From NCBI RefSeq assembly GCF_001971585.1, contig NZ_CP019323.1, positions 548,053 through 612,052 on the forward strand: DNA of 64,000 nt, written 5' to 3'. Origin of the DNA: Companilactobacillus allii. GTDB taxonomy: Bacteria; Bacillota; Bacilli; Lactobacillales; Lactobacillaceae. The notes beneath the pieces are model-generated. The model ran no database searches, was not told the origin of the DNA, and saw only the letters and a list, made by a program, of their open reading frames with translations. Shown one piece after another: positions 35,083 to 43,410 of this stretch; within the stretch, counting starts at the first letter, position 1; every line of letters begins with the position of its first letter. The translations under genes were made by a program, and so were the position numbers.

Positions 35083-36015
35083 ATGAAAACCATATCCGTA
35101 ATTGTTCCTTGTTATAACGAAGAAGAAACTATCAATTTGTATTACGACGCTATGACGAAGGTCAAAAATGAAAAAAATAAATTCAATTTTGAATATTGGT
35201 TCATCGATGATGGTTCAAGTGATAAAACCCTCAAAGTTTTGAAGGAGCTACAAGCCAAGCATAGCGATGAAGTTCATTATATTTCCTTCTCAAGAAACTT
35301 CGGTAAGGAAGCTGCGCTATACGCTGGTATAAACGAAGTTAAGGGTGAATATACCGCCGTTATGGACGTGGACTTACAAGATCCTCCAGAGATGCTTGAA
35401 GAGATGTTCGATACTCTTGAAGAAGGCGAATATGACTGCGTTGGTACAGCAAGAATGGATCGTGAAGGTGAAAATCCTATAATTTCATTTTTCTCAAACA
35501 GTTTTTATGGTGTTATCAACAAAATGTCACAAACCAAGATTGTTTCTGGTGCCCGTGATTTTAGATTGATGACTCGTCAAATGGTGGACGCTATTCTTTC
35601 AATGACTGAATATAATCGCTTTTCCAAAGGGATATTTAGTTGGGTAGGATTTAAAACTAAATACCTTCCATATAAAAACCGCAAACGCGTTGCTGGTGAA
35701 ACTTCATGGAACTTTTGGAAACTATTCAAATATGCCGTAACTGGTATCATTGATTTTTCAGAACGTCCCTTAATGTTCGCCACATGGATGGGTGTATTTT
35801 TCTCTGGTATTTCGATACTCGCAATCATCGGTATCATTATTCGTAAACTAGTCTTCCCACTAAGTAGTGTTACTGGTTGGGCCTCAATGGTTTCAATCAT
35901 CTTATTAATCGGTGGTATTCAATTATTGAGTATTGGTATTTTGGGAGAATATATTGGCAAAATATTCTTGGAAGTTAAAAGACGCCCTATTTATATCGTT
36001 AAAGAAAAAAAATAA
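35083..36015 (+). CDS. GT2 family glycosyltransferase, membrane-anchored (GtrB/DPM type)
   Basis: A 310-residue transferase. SVIVPCYNEEETI opens the GT-A fold, WFIDDGSSDKT and VMDVDLQDPPE carry the nucleotide-sugar and metal-binding Asp residues, and ARDFRLMTRQMVDAI is typical of the polyprenyl-phosphate group. Two membrane helices close it (about 232-255 and 265-290). It probably moves glucose or another sugar from UDP/GDP to undecaprenyl phosphate for envelope decoration. No flippase or acceptor transferase is adjacent. Confidence 0.92.
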   Translation: MKTISVIVPCYNEEETINLYYDAMTKVKNEKNKFNFEYWFIDDGSSDKTLKVLKELQAKHSDEVHYISFSRNFGKEAALYAGINEVKGEYTAVMDVDLQDPPEMLEEMFDTLEEGEYDCVGTARMDREGENPIISFFSNSFYGVINKMSQTKIVSGARDFRLMTRQMVDAILSMTEYNRFSKGIFSWVGFKTKYLPYKNRKRVAGETSWNFWKLFKYAVTGIIDFSERPLMFATWMGVFFSGISILAIIGIIIRKLVFPLSSVTGWASMVSIILLIGGIQLLSIGILGEYIGKIFLEVKRRPIYIVKEKK

Positions 36016-36028
36016 TATATAATCAAAG

Positions 36029-36062
36029 AATCCCAGCCCATAAATATGAGTTGGGATTTTTT
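36029..36062. terminator. Bidirectional terminator between GT2 and phosphatase genes
   Basis: AATCCCA opposite TGGGATT with an A/T-rich loop and flanking A and T runs. Confidence 0.75.
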
Positions 36063-36882
36063 AGTTTATCAAATAAATCTTTCTTAGTTTATTAATATCT
36101 TGTTTATTAAAACCTAAGACATTCTCAATATATCCAAGCGGTGTATCTGCTATTAATTTCATAGTTGAGATTCCAGCATCAATCACTTCTTTTCTTGTCG
36201 ACATTGCATTAGCTAAATACTGCAATGTAACTTTATCATCAGTATATTGCTCATACTCAGCCATTCTTCTAGCATTACGAGCGGAATTATATTTAGCAGT
36301 TAACATGTAATCTTTAATAACATCTTGTTCAGAGACTCCCAATGCAAATAGTACCAATGCAGATCCATAACCAGTTCTATCTTTTCCTCCACGACAATGT
36401 TGTAAAACAACGGCATCCAATCGAGCAATGTGTAAATCTAAAACATGACGATATAATTCCTGAGCCTTTGGATCTCTCACAAGTTTAATCATACTTTCCT
36501 TTAGTCCATCTACGGATAAATCTAAAGTGCCTTGTTTCTTCCTCGCAATTAACTTATCAATTTTTCTCTTATCTGATTTCAAATCTGCACTTGCCATAGC
36601 GGCAGTATCATCATCTGGTGATAAAACATAATATTCAGTATCAGGAATCTTTTTATCTGGTCGATTTATACGTTCGTTAATATTACGAAAATCAATGATT
36701 GTAGTTAAATGATTATCTACAAACCACTGTACATCAGCTGGAGTCAAAGTATATAAATCATCTGAGCGATATAATCTTCCCCATTTAACCATTCGCCCAT
36801 CCTCAGTTTTATATCCACCCAGGTCACGAGTATTAAAAGTTCCATCTAATTGGATTAATCGATTATTTTTAAATTCACTCAT
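36061..36882 (-). CDS. Tyrosine/lipid phosphatase, PTP-like (HCxxGKDRTG)
   Basis: A 273-residue phosphatase of the Y_phosphatase3/LipA type. FNTRDLGGYKTEDGRMVKWGRLYRSDDL is the conserved N-terminal block, and the P-loop VVLQHCRGGKDRTG holds the nucleophilic Cys, the Lys and Arg, and the DRTG end found in enzymes acting on phosphotyrosine and phosphoinositides. The ATG at 36882 is preceded by AAGGAG and starts 4 nt after the IIC stop, so it is co-transcribed with a cellobiose-type permease. It may act on a phosphorylated sugar or protein; the substrate is unknown. Confidence 0.88.
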   Translation of the reverse strand: MSEFKNNRLIQLDGTFNTRDLGGYKTEDGRMVKWGRLYRSDDLYTLTPADVQWFVDNHLTTIIDFRNINERINRPDKKIPDTEYYVLSPDDDTAAMASADLKSDKRKIDKLIARKKQGTLDLSVDGLKESMIKLVRDPKAQELYRHVLDLHIARLDAVVLQHCRGGKDRTGYGSALVLFALGVSEQDVIKDYMLTAKYNSARNARRMAEYEQYTDDKVTLQYLANAMSTRKEVIDAGISTMKLIADTPLGYIENVLGFNKQDINKLRKIYLIN

Positions 36883-36886
36883 ATTT

Positions 36887-38161
36887 CTACTCCTTTTCAA
36901 CTTGTTCAGCTTCTTGCTCTAATGTTTGTCTATCTAAGAACTTAATAAATGGATAGTAAAGTGCCATAGCAATAAACAATTGAATAACTTGCAATACCGC
37001 TGTACGCCAATCTCCAACAATCAGTCCAGAAACAACAGGTATATTCCATGGGAATGTGATACCTGTCATCCGTGGAATTAATTTTAACGAAGTTGCTGCA
37101 TAAGCCAAACCAACTGAGATTACTGGAGATAGTGTCATAGGAATGAACAAGATAGGATTAAGAACCATAGGAATACCAAATTTCATCGGTTCACTAATTC
37201 CAAAAATTGCAGGTATAATGGCTACCTTACCAACTGATTTCATATGATGACTTCGACAAATGAATAATAAAAGAAGTGCTAGTGCAAAATGACGAGGTCC
37301 TTTCATGACATCAATAAAAGTTTTGGTTAAAATATTTGGTAATGCCTGTCCTGCTGTATATGCGGCGAGATTTTGTAATTCAAGTGGTTGATATAATGTA
37401 TAAATAATTGCTGACGTAGCCATACTTCCATGAATACCAAAGAACCACAAGAATTCTGAAAAGAAAAGAATAAATAATAATGCCCAAATAGAACCACCAA
37501 GATGCTCTAATGGCGTCTGTACAATTGTATAAACCAAATCATGAATATCACCAAATGGTGTAGCACGTAGAATTCCATTTATTACGAGAACAATTCCAGC
37601 AATTATCCAAGCTGGCACTAATCCTGTAAAAGAATTAGAGACTGCAGGTGGAACACTATCAGGCATTTTGATAGTAATGTGTTTATTTTCCAGTAAACAA
37701 TAGAGTCGAGTCACACTTAATGAAACAATCATAGCAACAAACATCCCTTTAGAACCAAGGTAAGTGAGATCTAATCCAACAACTGCACTTCCTTTAACTT
37801 TAAAATTACTGATTGGTGTCAAAAGAAAGAAACTCATAACCGATAGAAGTATCGAATTAACCTTTGATCCATTCAATTTTTTAGAATATTCATATGCTAA
37901 AGATATCAAAACATAAATAGAAATCAGATTGGTCGTCATTTGAACTCCCATTGCAAAAATCGAACCAAATCCTATTTTATTAACAAATTCTTGATAACCT
38001 GGAAAACCTAAATTTCCAAGAATGGCAAAAACTGAACCAACCATTGTAACTGGCAAAAGTCGGATCATACCATTTGAAATTGCAGAAAGAAGTTTATTAG
38101 AAGCAAATTTACCCATGGAACTTTGGATCTTATTAGTAAAAGATTGCATTTTGGCACCCAT
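36887..38161 (-). CDS. PTS lactose/cellobiose-family EIIC permease
   Basis: A 424-residue CelB-type IIC with about ten membrane helices. It opens KIQSSMGKFASNKLLSAISNGMIRLLPVTMVGS and contains LWFFGIHGS and FGISEPMKFGIPMVLNP, the substrate-binding features of the family (His and Glu). No IIA or IIB and no phospho-glycosidase are adjacent, so it must borrow partners. The divergent RpiR regulator and two palindromic operators lie upstream. Confidence 0.9.
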   Translation of the reverse strand: MGAKMQSFTNKIQSSMGKFASNKLLSAISNGMIRLLPVTMVGSVFAILGNLGFPGYQEFVNKIGFGSIFAMGVQMTTNLISIYVLISLAYEYSKKLNGSKVNSILLSVMSFFLLTPISNFKVKGSAVVGLDLTYLGSKGMFVAMIVSLSVTRLYCLLENKHITIKMPDSVPPAVSNSFTGLVPAWIIAGIVLVINGILRATPFGDIHDLVYTIVQTPLEHLGGSIWALLFILFFSEFLWFFGIHGSMATSAIIYTLYQPLELQNLAAYTAGQALPNILTKTFIDVMKGPRHFALALLLLFICRSHHMKSVGKVAIIPAIFGISEPMKFGIPMVLNPILFIPMTLSPVISVGLAYAATSLKLIPRMTGITFPWNIPVVSGLIVGDWRTAVLQVIQLFIAMALYYPFIKFLDRQTLEQEAEQVEKE

Positions 38162-38249
38162 AAATAATTCCCCCTATTTTATATACCTGAATGATTTCGT
38201 AATCATGCTTTTAGAGTACCACCCAAAATTATTTCCATTACTATTCGTA

Positions 38250-38265
38250 TTATTTTATAAAATAA
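38250..38265. promoter_or_regulatory. Palindrome in the IIC/RpiR divergent region
   Basis: TTATTTTATAAAATAA is a perfect 16-base palindrome 89 nt before the permease start. It is very AT-rich, so it may be promoter-like rather than an operator. Confidence 0.35.
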
Positions 38266-38281
38266 ATCACTCATTTAAATA

Positions 38282-38302
38282 TATTTTCCAATTTGGAAAA
38301 TA
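38282..38302. promoter_or_regulatory. Probable RpiR operator 1
   Basis: A perfect palindrome with arms TATTTTCCAA and TTGGAAAATA around one central T, between the divergent permease and RpiR genes. A similar site is at 38382. Confidence 0.6.
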
Positions 38303-38381
38303 CTTTACAGAATTACAAAGTCATTGAAATTACTGATTTTTAATACTATTCTGACATTAAATGACAACTGGTTTAAAATCT

Positions 38382-38400
38382 ATATTCCATTTTAGAAAAT
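38382..38400. promoter_or_regulatory. Probable RpiR operator 2
   Basis: ATATTCCATTTTAGAAAAT matches 16 of 19 positions of operator 1 and ends about 25 nt before the RpiR start, suiting autoregulation. Confidence 0.5.
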
Positions 38401-38424
38401 AATGCAGAAAAGGCGTGAATTTTA

Positions 38425-39189
38425 ATGACATCAGCAAAATTTGATCAAAGAATTATTAATCTAACAAAAGATTTAACAACAAATGAGAAAAGTGTAATTG
38501 ACTATATTCACACTCATACAGCCGATATAAACAAAATGACGATTTCTCAATTGGCACAAAATGTTCATTATTCTAATTCCTTTATTTCTAAAGTCGTTAA
38601 AAAAATTGGTTATGCTGACTTTGCTGAAATGCGATATGAATTGAAAGAAGAGAACGAAAAAAATGATATTTCTAAAGAATTTGATGTTATCAGCCAGCAA
38701 CGTATAGATATCGCGAAAACAAACAGTCTATTACTTCAAACAAAGTTTGATTCCATTAATAAATTGCTGGATGAGGCCACTGCAGTGTATGTTTACGGTA
38801 CAGGGCATAGTCAGGCAAACTATATACGTGAATTATCACGTAATTTAATGTTACTAGTTAAAGTTCCAGTCATTCTTCTGTCCGGTTTAAGTGAATTCGA
38901 ATCTGTTCAACCATCTATAAAGAAAACAGATTGTGTTTTAATCGCATCTATCAGTGGAGAATCTCCAACCGTTATCAAAGGGGTTAAATATTTAGTGCTG
39001 AACAAAGTTCCTATTATCAGTTTGACTGAATTCTCAGATAATACCTTAGCTTCACTCTCTACTTATAATTTGTTTTATTACTCTACTCCTATCCCTAATC
39101 CTACAGGGCGAAAGGATGTTGTATCCTTCCTATCACTTGGATATTGTATTGACTTTGTTATTCGCGAATATATAGATTATTTAAACTGA
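38425..39189 (+). CDS. MurR/RpiR-family regulator
   Basis: A 254-residue regulator. The N-terminal helix-turn-helix (TTNEKSVIDYIHTHTADINKMTISQLAQNVHYSNSFISKVVKKIGY) is of the RpiR type. The C-terminal SIS domain (about 105-230, with AVYVYGTGHSQANYI and VLIASISGESPTVIKG) binds a phosphosugar. It is divergent from the permease and phosphatase, which it probably controls. Confidence 0.92.
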   Translation: MTSAKFDQRIINLTKDLTTNEKSVIDYIHTHTADINKMTISQLAQNVHYSNSFISKVVKKIGYADFAEMRYELKEENEKNDISKEFDVISQQRIDIAKTNSLLLQTKFDSINKLLDEATAVYVYGTGHSQANYIRELSRNLMLLVKVPVILLSGLSEFESVQPSIKKTDCVLIASISGESPTVIKGVKYLVLNKVPIISLTEFSDNTLASLSTYNLFYYSTPIPNPTGRKDVVSFLSLGYCIDFVIREYIDYLN

Positions 39190-39318
39190 ATTTTTAAATA
39201 TCTAACCGAACTAAATTTGCTTACATATTAACTATTTTCATTATCATCTGATAAGTGATACAAATACACACGGTCAATAGTATAATGGATATATTGAACA
39301 TGAGGATGGATAACAAAT

Positions 39319-39906
39319 ATGAATTCACGCGACAAACAAGCTGAGAATACGAAGAACGCAATTTTACGAGTAGCTGCTAAAGATTTTTTATCTCAAGGAT
39401 ATCAAGCTACTTCCACTAGAAAAATTGCTCAAGAGTTGAACATCACTCAACCCAATATGTATCATTATTACAAGAATAAAAAGGTTTTATATGCAAAAGC
39501 CATTGAAAATGAGGTTGGTGGTTTCAGTGAAAAGTTATATGCTGAATATAATAAAAATAAGGACCTACCGTTTGATGAAATGCTTACAACCATTTCAACT
39601 TTTATGGTAAGTAACTTTAAATTAAACTTTTTTATGTTGCGACATGATTTGGATACTGTTTTTACAGACGATGAGAAAAAAGACATCAGTAAAAATTGGG
39701 ATGGTGGATATTACAAAGTACTATTTAATATCTTCCAGGCACACAAAGAGGAATTACGCTCAGATCTATCGATTCCTGTTCAAGTAGGAACTTTTTTAAC
39801 AATGTTAGTTCCTTACATTGAATACAATGAAGCAAAGCGCAAACGAAACATTGCAAATCTGAATACTATGATTAAAATATTCATTCACGGTATCAAAAAA
39901 GAATAG
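39319..39906 (+). CDS. TetR/AcrR-family regulator
   Basis: A 195-residue repressor. The N-terminal helix-turn-helix NAILRVAAKDFLSQGYQATSTRKIAQELNITQPNMYHYYKNKKVLY is clear; the C-terminal ligand domain is not assignable. It ends 8 nt before the antiporter start, so it is co-transcribed with, and likely regulates, that transporter. Confidence 0.92.
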   Translation: MNSRDKQAENTKNAILRVAAKDFLSQGYQATSTRKIAQELNITQPNMYHYYKNKKVLYAKAIENEVGGFSEKLYAEYNKNKDLPFDEMLTTISTFMVSNFKLNFFMLRHDLDTVFTDDEKKDISKNWDGGYYKVLFNIFQAHKEELRSDLSIPVQVGTFLTMLVPYIEYNEAKRKRNIANLNTMIKIFIHGIKKE

Positions 39907-39914
39907 GAGAACTA

Positions 39915-41063
39915 ATGGAATTTATAACTCTTTTGGCATTAATGCTCTTCCTAACGTTGATCGTTAGTCACATTTTCAATAAAATGAACCTCCCCGCTGT
40001 TATTGGACAGCTAATTCTCGGCGTTATTCTTGGTCGAGGGATGTTGAATATCGTCAAATCAACAAACGAATTACAACTGTTTGCTGATATAGGCGTTATA
40101 CTTTTGATGTTCATAGCGGGTCTGGAAAGTGACTTGAAATTACTACGAAAACACTTAGGTCCCAGTATTACAGTCGCCATTTTTGGAGTTATACTTCCGG
40201 TAGCTCTAACTTTACTAACTTCTCTGATTTTCAACATCAATATGCGTGAGAGTATTTTCATTTCGGTCGTATTCGCCGCAACTTCAGTTTCCATTTCTGT
40301 TGAAGTTTTGAAAAGTCTCAATTATCTGTCTAGCACTTCCGGGACCGTTATTTTAGGTGCCGCTGTAGCTGATGACATTTTGGCAATTTCAATTTTAAGT
40401 GTCATGTCTGGAACGTTGACTGGTAATTTCTCAATGAAGAAAATCTGGACTCTGTTAGCGTTATGGGTATTATTTGTGATCGTAACTTACGTCGCTTATC
40501 GCTTTATAGTACCTGCGATCATGAAGCTAGCTGATTACGCAGAGGCCACACATGCACCAACTATTACTGCTCTAGTAATCTGTTTAATATTCGCCTACTT
40601 TGCTGATTGGGTCCAATTAGACTCTGTTTTGGGTGCATTCGTAGCTGGAATCGCCATCTCCAATACGCCAAATTATAATAGTAAAATAAATCGTAATATC
40701 GAAATTGTCGGCTATTCCGTCTTCATTCCGATATTCTTCATCAGTATTGGACTTAATCTAGAATTCACTAGTTTATTAAAAGACTTCTGGCTGATTTTCT
40801 TCTTCACTGTAACGGGTATCTTTGGGAAACTCATTGGAGCTGGATTTGGTGCTAGAATATCTGGTTTCAATATGAAAGATTCCTACGTTATTGGTTCAGG
40901 GATGATATCTCGTGGTGAAATGGCTTTGATTGTTGCTCAAGTCGGCTACAGTGTCCATCTATTATCAGAAGAATATTATTCGACCGTTATTATTAGTATT
41001 ATTTTAATCACCATACTTGCCCCATTTTTCTTGAAACATTCGATTAGTAAAAACCCTATTTAA
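39915..41063 (+). CDS. CPA2-family Na+/H+ (or K+/H+) antiporter
   Basis: A 382-residue membrane protein with about twelve helices. FADIGVILLMFIAGLESDLKLL and GAAVADDILAISILSVM are hallmarks of the KefB/NapA group; the adjacent Asp pair in ADD is the ion-binding site of electrogenic antiporters. There is no C-terminal TrkA-N domain, so nucleotide gating of the Kef type is absent. It exchanges cytoplasmic Na+ or K+ for protons. Confidence 0.9.
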   Translation: MEFITLLALMLFLTLIVSHIFNKMNLPAVIGQLILGVILGRGMLNIVKSTNELQLFADIGVILLMFIAGLESDLKLLRKHLGPSITVAIFGVILPVALTLLTSLIFNINMRESIFISVVFAATSVSISVEVLKSLNYLSSTSGTVILGAAVADDILAISILSVMSGTLTGNFSMKKIWTLLALWVLFVIVTYVAYRFIVPAIMKLADYAEATHAPTITALVICLIFAYFADWVQLDSVLGAFVAGIAISNTPNYNSKINRNIEIVGYSVFIPIFFISIGLNLEFTSLLKDFWLIFFFTVTGIFGKLIGAGFGARISGFNMKDSYVIGSGMISRGEMALIVAQVGYSVHLLSEEYYSTVIISIILITILAPFFLKHSISKNPI

Positions 41064-41150
41064 TCTTATCAGTACCACTTATTTATAGAAAAGATATATA
41101 ATGGTAGCGTAAGCAGCTTTTTAATCAATTATATGAAGGAGAAGGTTAAT

Positions 41151-42338
41151 ATGGCACATATTTTAGTACTTGGCGCTGGATACGGTGGGTTAACAGCCGC
41201 TCGTGACCTTGCCAAATCCACACCAGCAGGAACACAGATCGACTTAGTAGATAAGAATGTATTGCATGTTGAGAAAACCGGACTACACATGATTGCAGCA
41301 GGAACAACAAGGGCGGATGCTGTTACTTTTGATATCCACTCTGTTCTTCCTTCAAATGTAAACTTTATACAAGCTTGCGTTAAAGATTTAGATCTTGATA
41401 ACAAGACCGTTCATTTTGAAGACCATGACGACATTACTTATGACTATATTGTCGTAGCCCTTGGATTCCGTTCAGAAGACTTCGGTCTAGAAGGTGCTAG
41501 TGACAATGCCTTAATCCTCCAAGATTTAGATACTGCTAAAAATATCTATAAAACAATGAACAAAAATATTGCTAATTACAAAGACTCACAAGACCCAGCT
41601 GACCTTAGTATCGTAGTTTGTGGTGCTGGATTCACTGGTATTGAGATCCTTGGTGAATTAGTTGATACAGTTAAAATTCTAAAGGCCAAATATGGCGTTC
41701 CCGAAATCAAAGTTACATGTCTAGAAATGGCAACAAGAATTCTTCCTATGTTTGATGAAGAACTTGCTAACTATGCCGTTTCATATCTTGAAAAGAATGG
41801 CATCAAACTTCTTACAGGCGCAAAGATTACAAAGATCGAACCTAAAGCTGTTGTATACATGGACGGCGAAGAAGAAAAACAAGTCGAAGGTAGCACAATT
41901 CTTTGGACTGTTGGTGTTAGTGGTAGTGACGTTATCAAGGATTCTGGTCTTGAAGCTAGAAGAAACCGTGTTACTACAACTTCATTCTTAAACATTGAAG
42001 AACACCCCGAAGCATACTTTATCGGTGACGATTCAGCCATGATCCCAGAAGGTGCTGAACGTCCATTACCAACAACTGGCCAATTGGCTTCAGCTGAAGG
42101 TGTTGCTGTAGCATACAATATCGGTGCAGCCTTGAATGGTAAAGAATTGAAACCATTCGTTTATACTTCACTTGGTACAATCGCTTCACTTGGACAAAAC
42201 CATGGTATTGCCGAGATCTTGGGCAAAGGCTATAAGTTCAAGGGTCACACAGCTTCGTTACTCAAACATCTATCAGGAGATAGAAGTTTGATGGAAGTTG
42301 CCGGACTTAAAACAGCATTTAAAAAAGGCACTATTTAG
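41151..42338 (+). CDS. ndh: Type II NADH dehydrogenase (NDH-2)
   Basis: A 395-residue FAD enzyme oxidising NADH to reduce quinone without proton pumping. The first Rossmann motif VLGAGYGGLTAARDL binds FAD, VVCGAGFTGIEILGEL at about residue 158 binds NADH, and FIGDDSAMIP is the second FAD contact. The ATG at 41151 follows GAAGGAG. With menA, the prenyl synthase and cydAB it completes a minimal chain from NADH through menaquinone to oxygen. Other FAD-disulfide reductases are less likely because no CxxC is present. Confidence 0.9.
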   Translation: MAHILVLGAGYGGLTAARDLAKSTPAGTQIDLVDKNVLHVEKTGLHMIAAGTTRADAVTFDIHSVLPSNVNFIQACVKDLDLDNKTVHFEDHDDITYDYIVVALGFRSEDFGLEGASDNALILQDLDTAKNIYKTMNKNIANYKDSQDPADLSIVVCGAGFTGIEILGELVDTVKILKAKYGVPEIKVTCLEMATRILPMFDEELANYAVSYLEKNGIKLLTGAKITKIEPKAVVYMDGEEEKQVEGSTILWTVGVSGSDVIKDSGLEARRNRVTTTSFLNIEEHPEAYFIGDDSAMIPEGAERPLPTTGQLASAEGVAVAYNIGAALNGKELKPFVYTSLGTIASLGQNHGIAEILGKGYKFKGHTASLLKHLSGDRSLMEVAGLKTAFKKGTI

Positions 42339-42460
42339 AGCGTGACAGAACACGTAAATTTTCGATCATTAATCTAATAAAGGTTGATATCTGCGAAAGC
42401 AGGTATCAGCCTTTTTTAAATTAAACGGAAAAAATTGTGTTCTCACACGCGTTTTCACTA
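42338..42460. repeat. Dispersed intergenic hairpin repeat, copy E
   Basis: Starts on the ndh stop with GAGCGTGACAGAACACG, then a terminator hairpin (42379-42417, TGATATCTGC/GCAGGTATCA around GAAA with six Ts), then AAACGGAAAAAATTGTGTTC and CACGCGTTTTCAC. The only copy between genes on the same strand. Confidence 0.75.
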
Positions 42461-42577
42461 ATCCAACTAAACCACAAGAAATAGACAATATGTACTTTAT
42501 CAATCATTCCAAGTTATAAAAATTGTTAAATTAATATAAAAATATTAACATCTTTCATAAATGAGAGGTGATAAAAC

Positions 42578-43345
42578 GTGTCCGTCAAGAAAACTCAAAG
42601 CTGTATAATTTGCCATAAACGTTTCTCCCCCATTGAAGGACTCTTCCTCAGAGACCTAAATGACAGCTTAAAACAAGAAATCATTGATAAAAATGATTTT
42701 GCTAAAAGTTCAAGTTTTGTTTGCTTACGTGACCTACAGATAATTCGCCTTTCAAAAATGCAACACATCATCGATAAAGATCTAGAGATGGATCAAAAAA
42801 TGAACGACGAGTTTCAAAAGGAATTATCCAAGAACACCTATGTAATCAGAAACTTAAACGATACCATTCATGGGGAATTGACCCGCGGACAGAAGTTATC
42901 TGATGCTGTAGCCAGATTCGGTGGTAGTTGGGGATTTATTATCTCTTTTATTGTCATTTTAATTGTTTGGATGGCTTTTAACGTTGTCCATTTTCTAGGT
43001 ATCAACTTTGACCCCTATCCATTCATCCTGCTCAATCTGTTCCTAAGTTGTATTGCCGCAATCCAGGCTCCAATAATTATGATGAGTCAAAATCGCCAAG
43101 CTCAACGTGATCGTTTTGATGCTGAGAATGACTATCGTACCAATACAAAATCCGAGATGGAAATTAGAATTCTACATGAAAAAATCGATCAATTGAATGA
43201 AGTCCAATGGCCTCATTTACTGGATATACAAAAAATGCAGGTGGAGGTCTTGAGTGAACTGGAAAATGAGATTCAATCCAACCGAGCCGAACAAGAACGA
43301 TCCAATAACCCACAACATCGTCGACATAGGAATAGAAATCAATAG
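42578..43345 (+). CDS. DUF1003 family membrane protein
   Basis: A 255-residue protein. The N-terminus carries CIICHKRF, a possible metal knuckle. Two membrane helices at about 110-134 and 146-168 (GGSWGFIISFIVILIVWMAF and DPYPFILLNLFLSCIAAIQAPIIMM) with SQNRQAQRDR are the DUF1003 signature. The C-terminal 80 residues form a coiled coil with a basic His/Arg/Asn tail. Start is GTG with GAGAGGTG upstream. Its function is unknown; it precedes kup by 65 nt. Confidence 0.9.
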   Translation: MSVKKTQSCIICHKRFSPIEGLFLRDLNDSLKQEIIDKNDFAKSSSFVCLRDLQIIRLSKMQHIIDKDLEMDQKMNDEFQKELSKNTYVIRNLNDTIHGELTRGQKLSDAVARFGGSWGFIISFIVILIVWMAFNVVHFLGINFDPYPFILLNLFLSCIAAIQAPIIMMSQNRQAQRDRFDAENDYRTNTKSEMEIRILHEKIDQLNEVQWPHLLDIQKMQVEVLSELENEIQSNRAEQERSNNPQHRRHRNRNQ

Positions 43346-43410
43346 TGCTATTTTATTGAGAATTTCACAATCATGAACTAGTATCATCTTGCAAACTGGA
43401 GGATTTAAAA

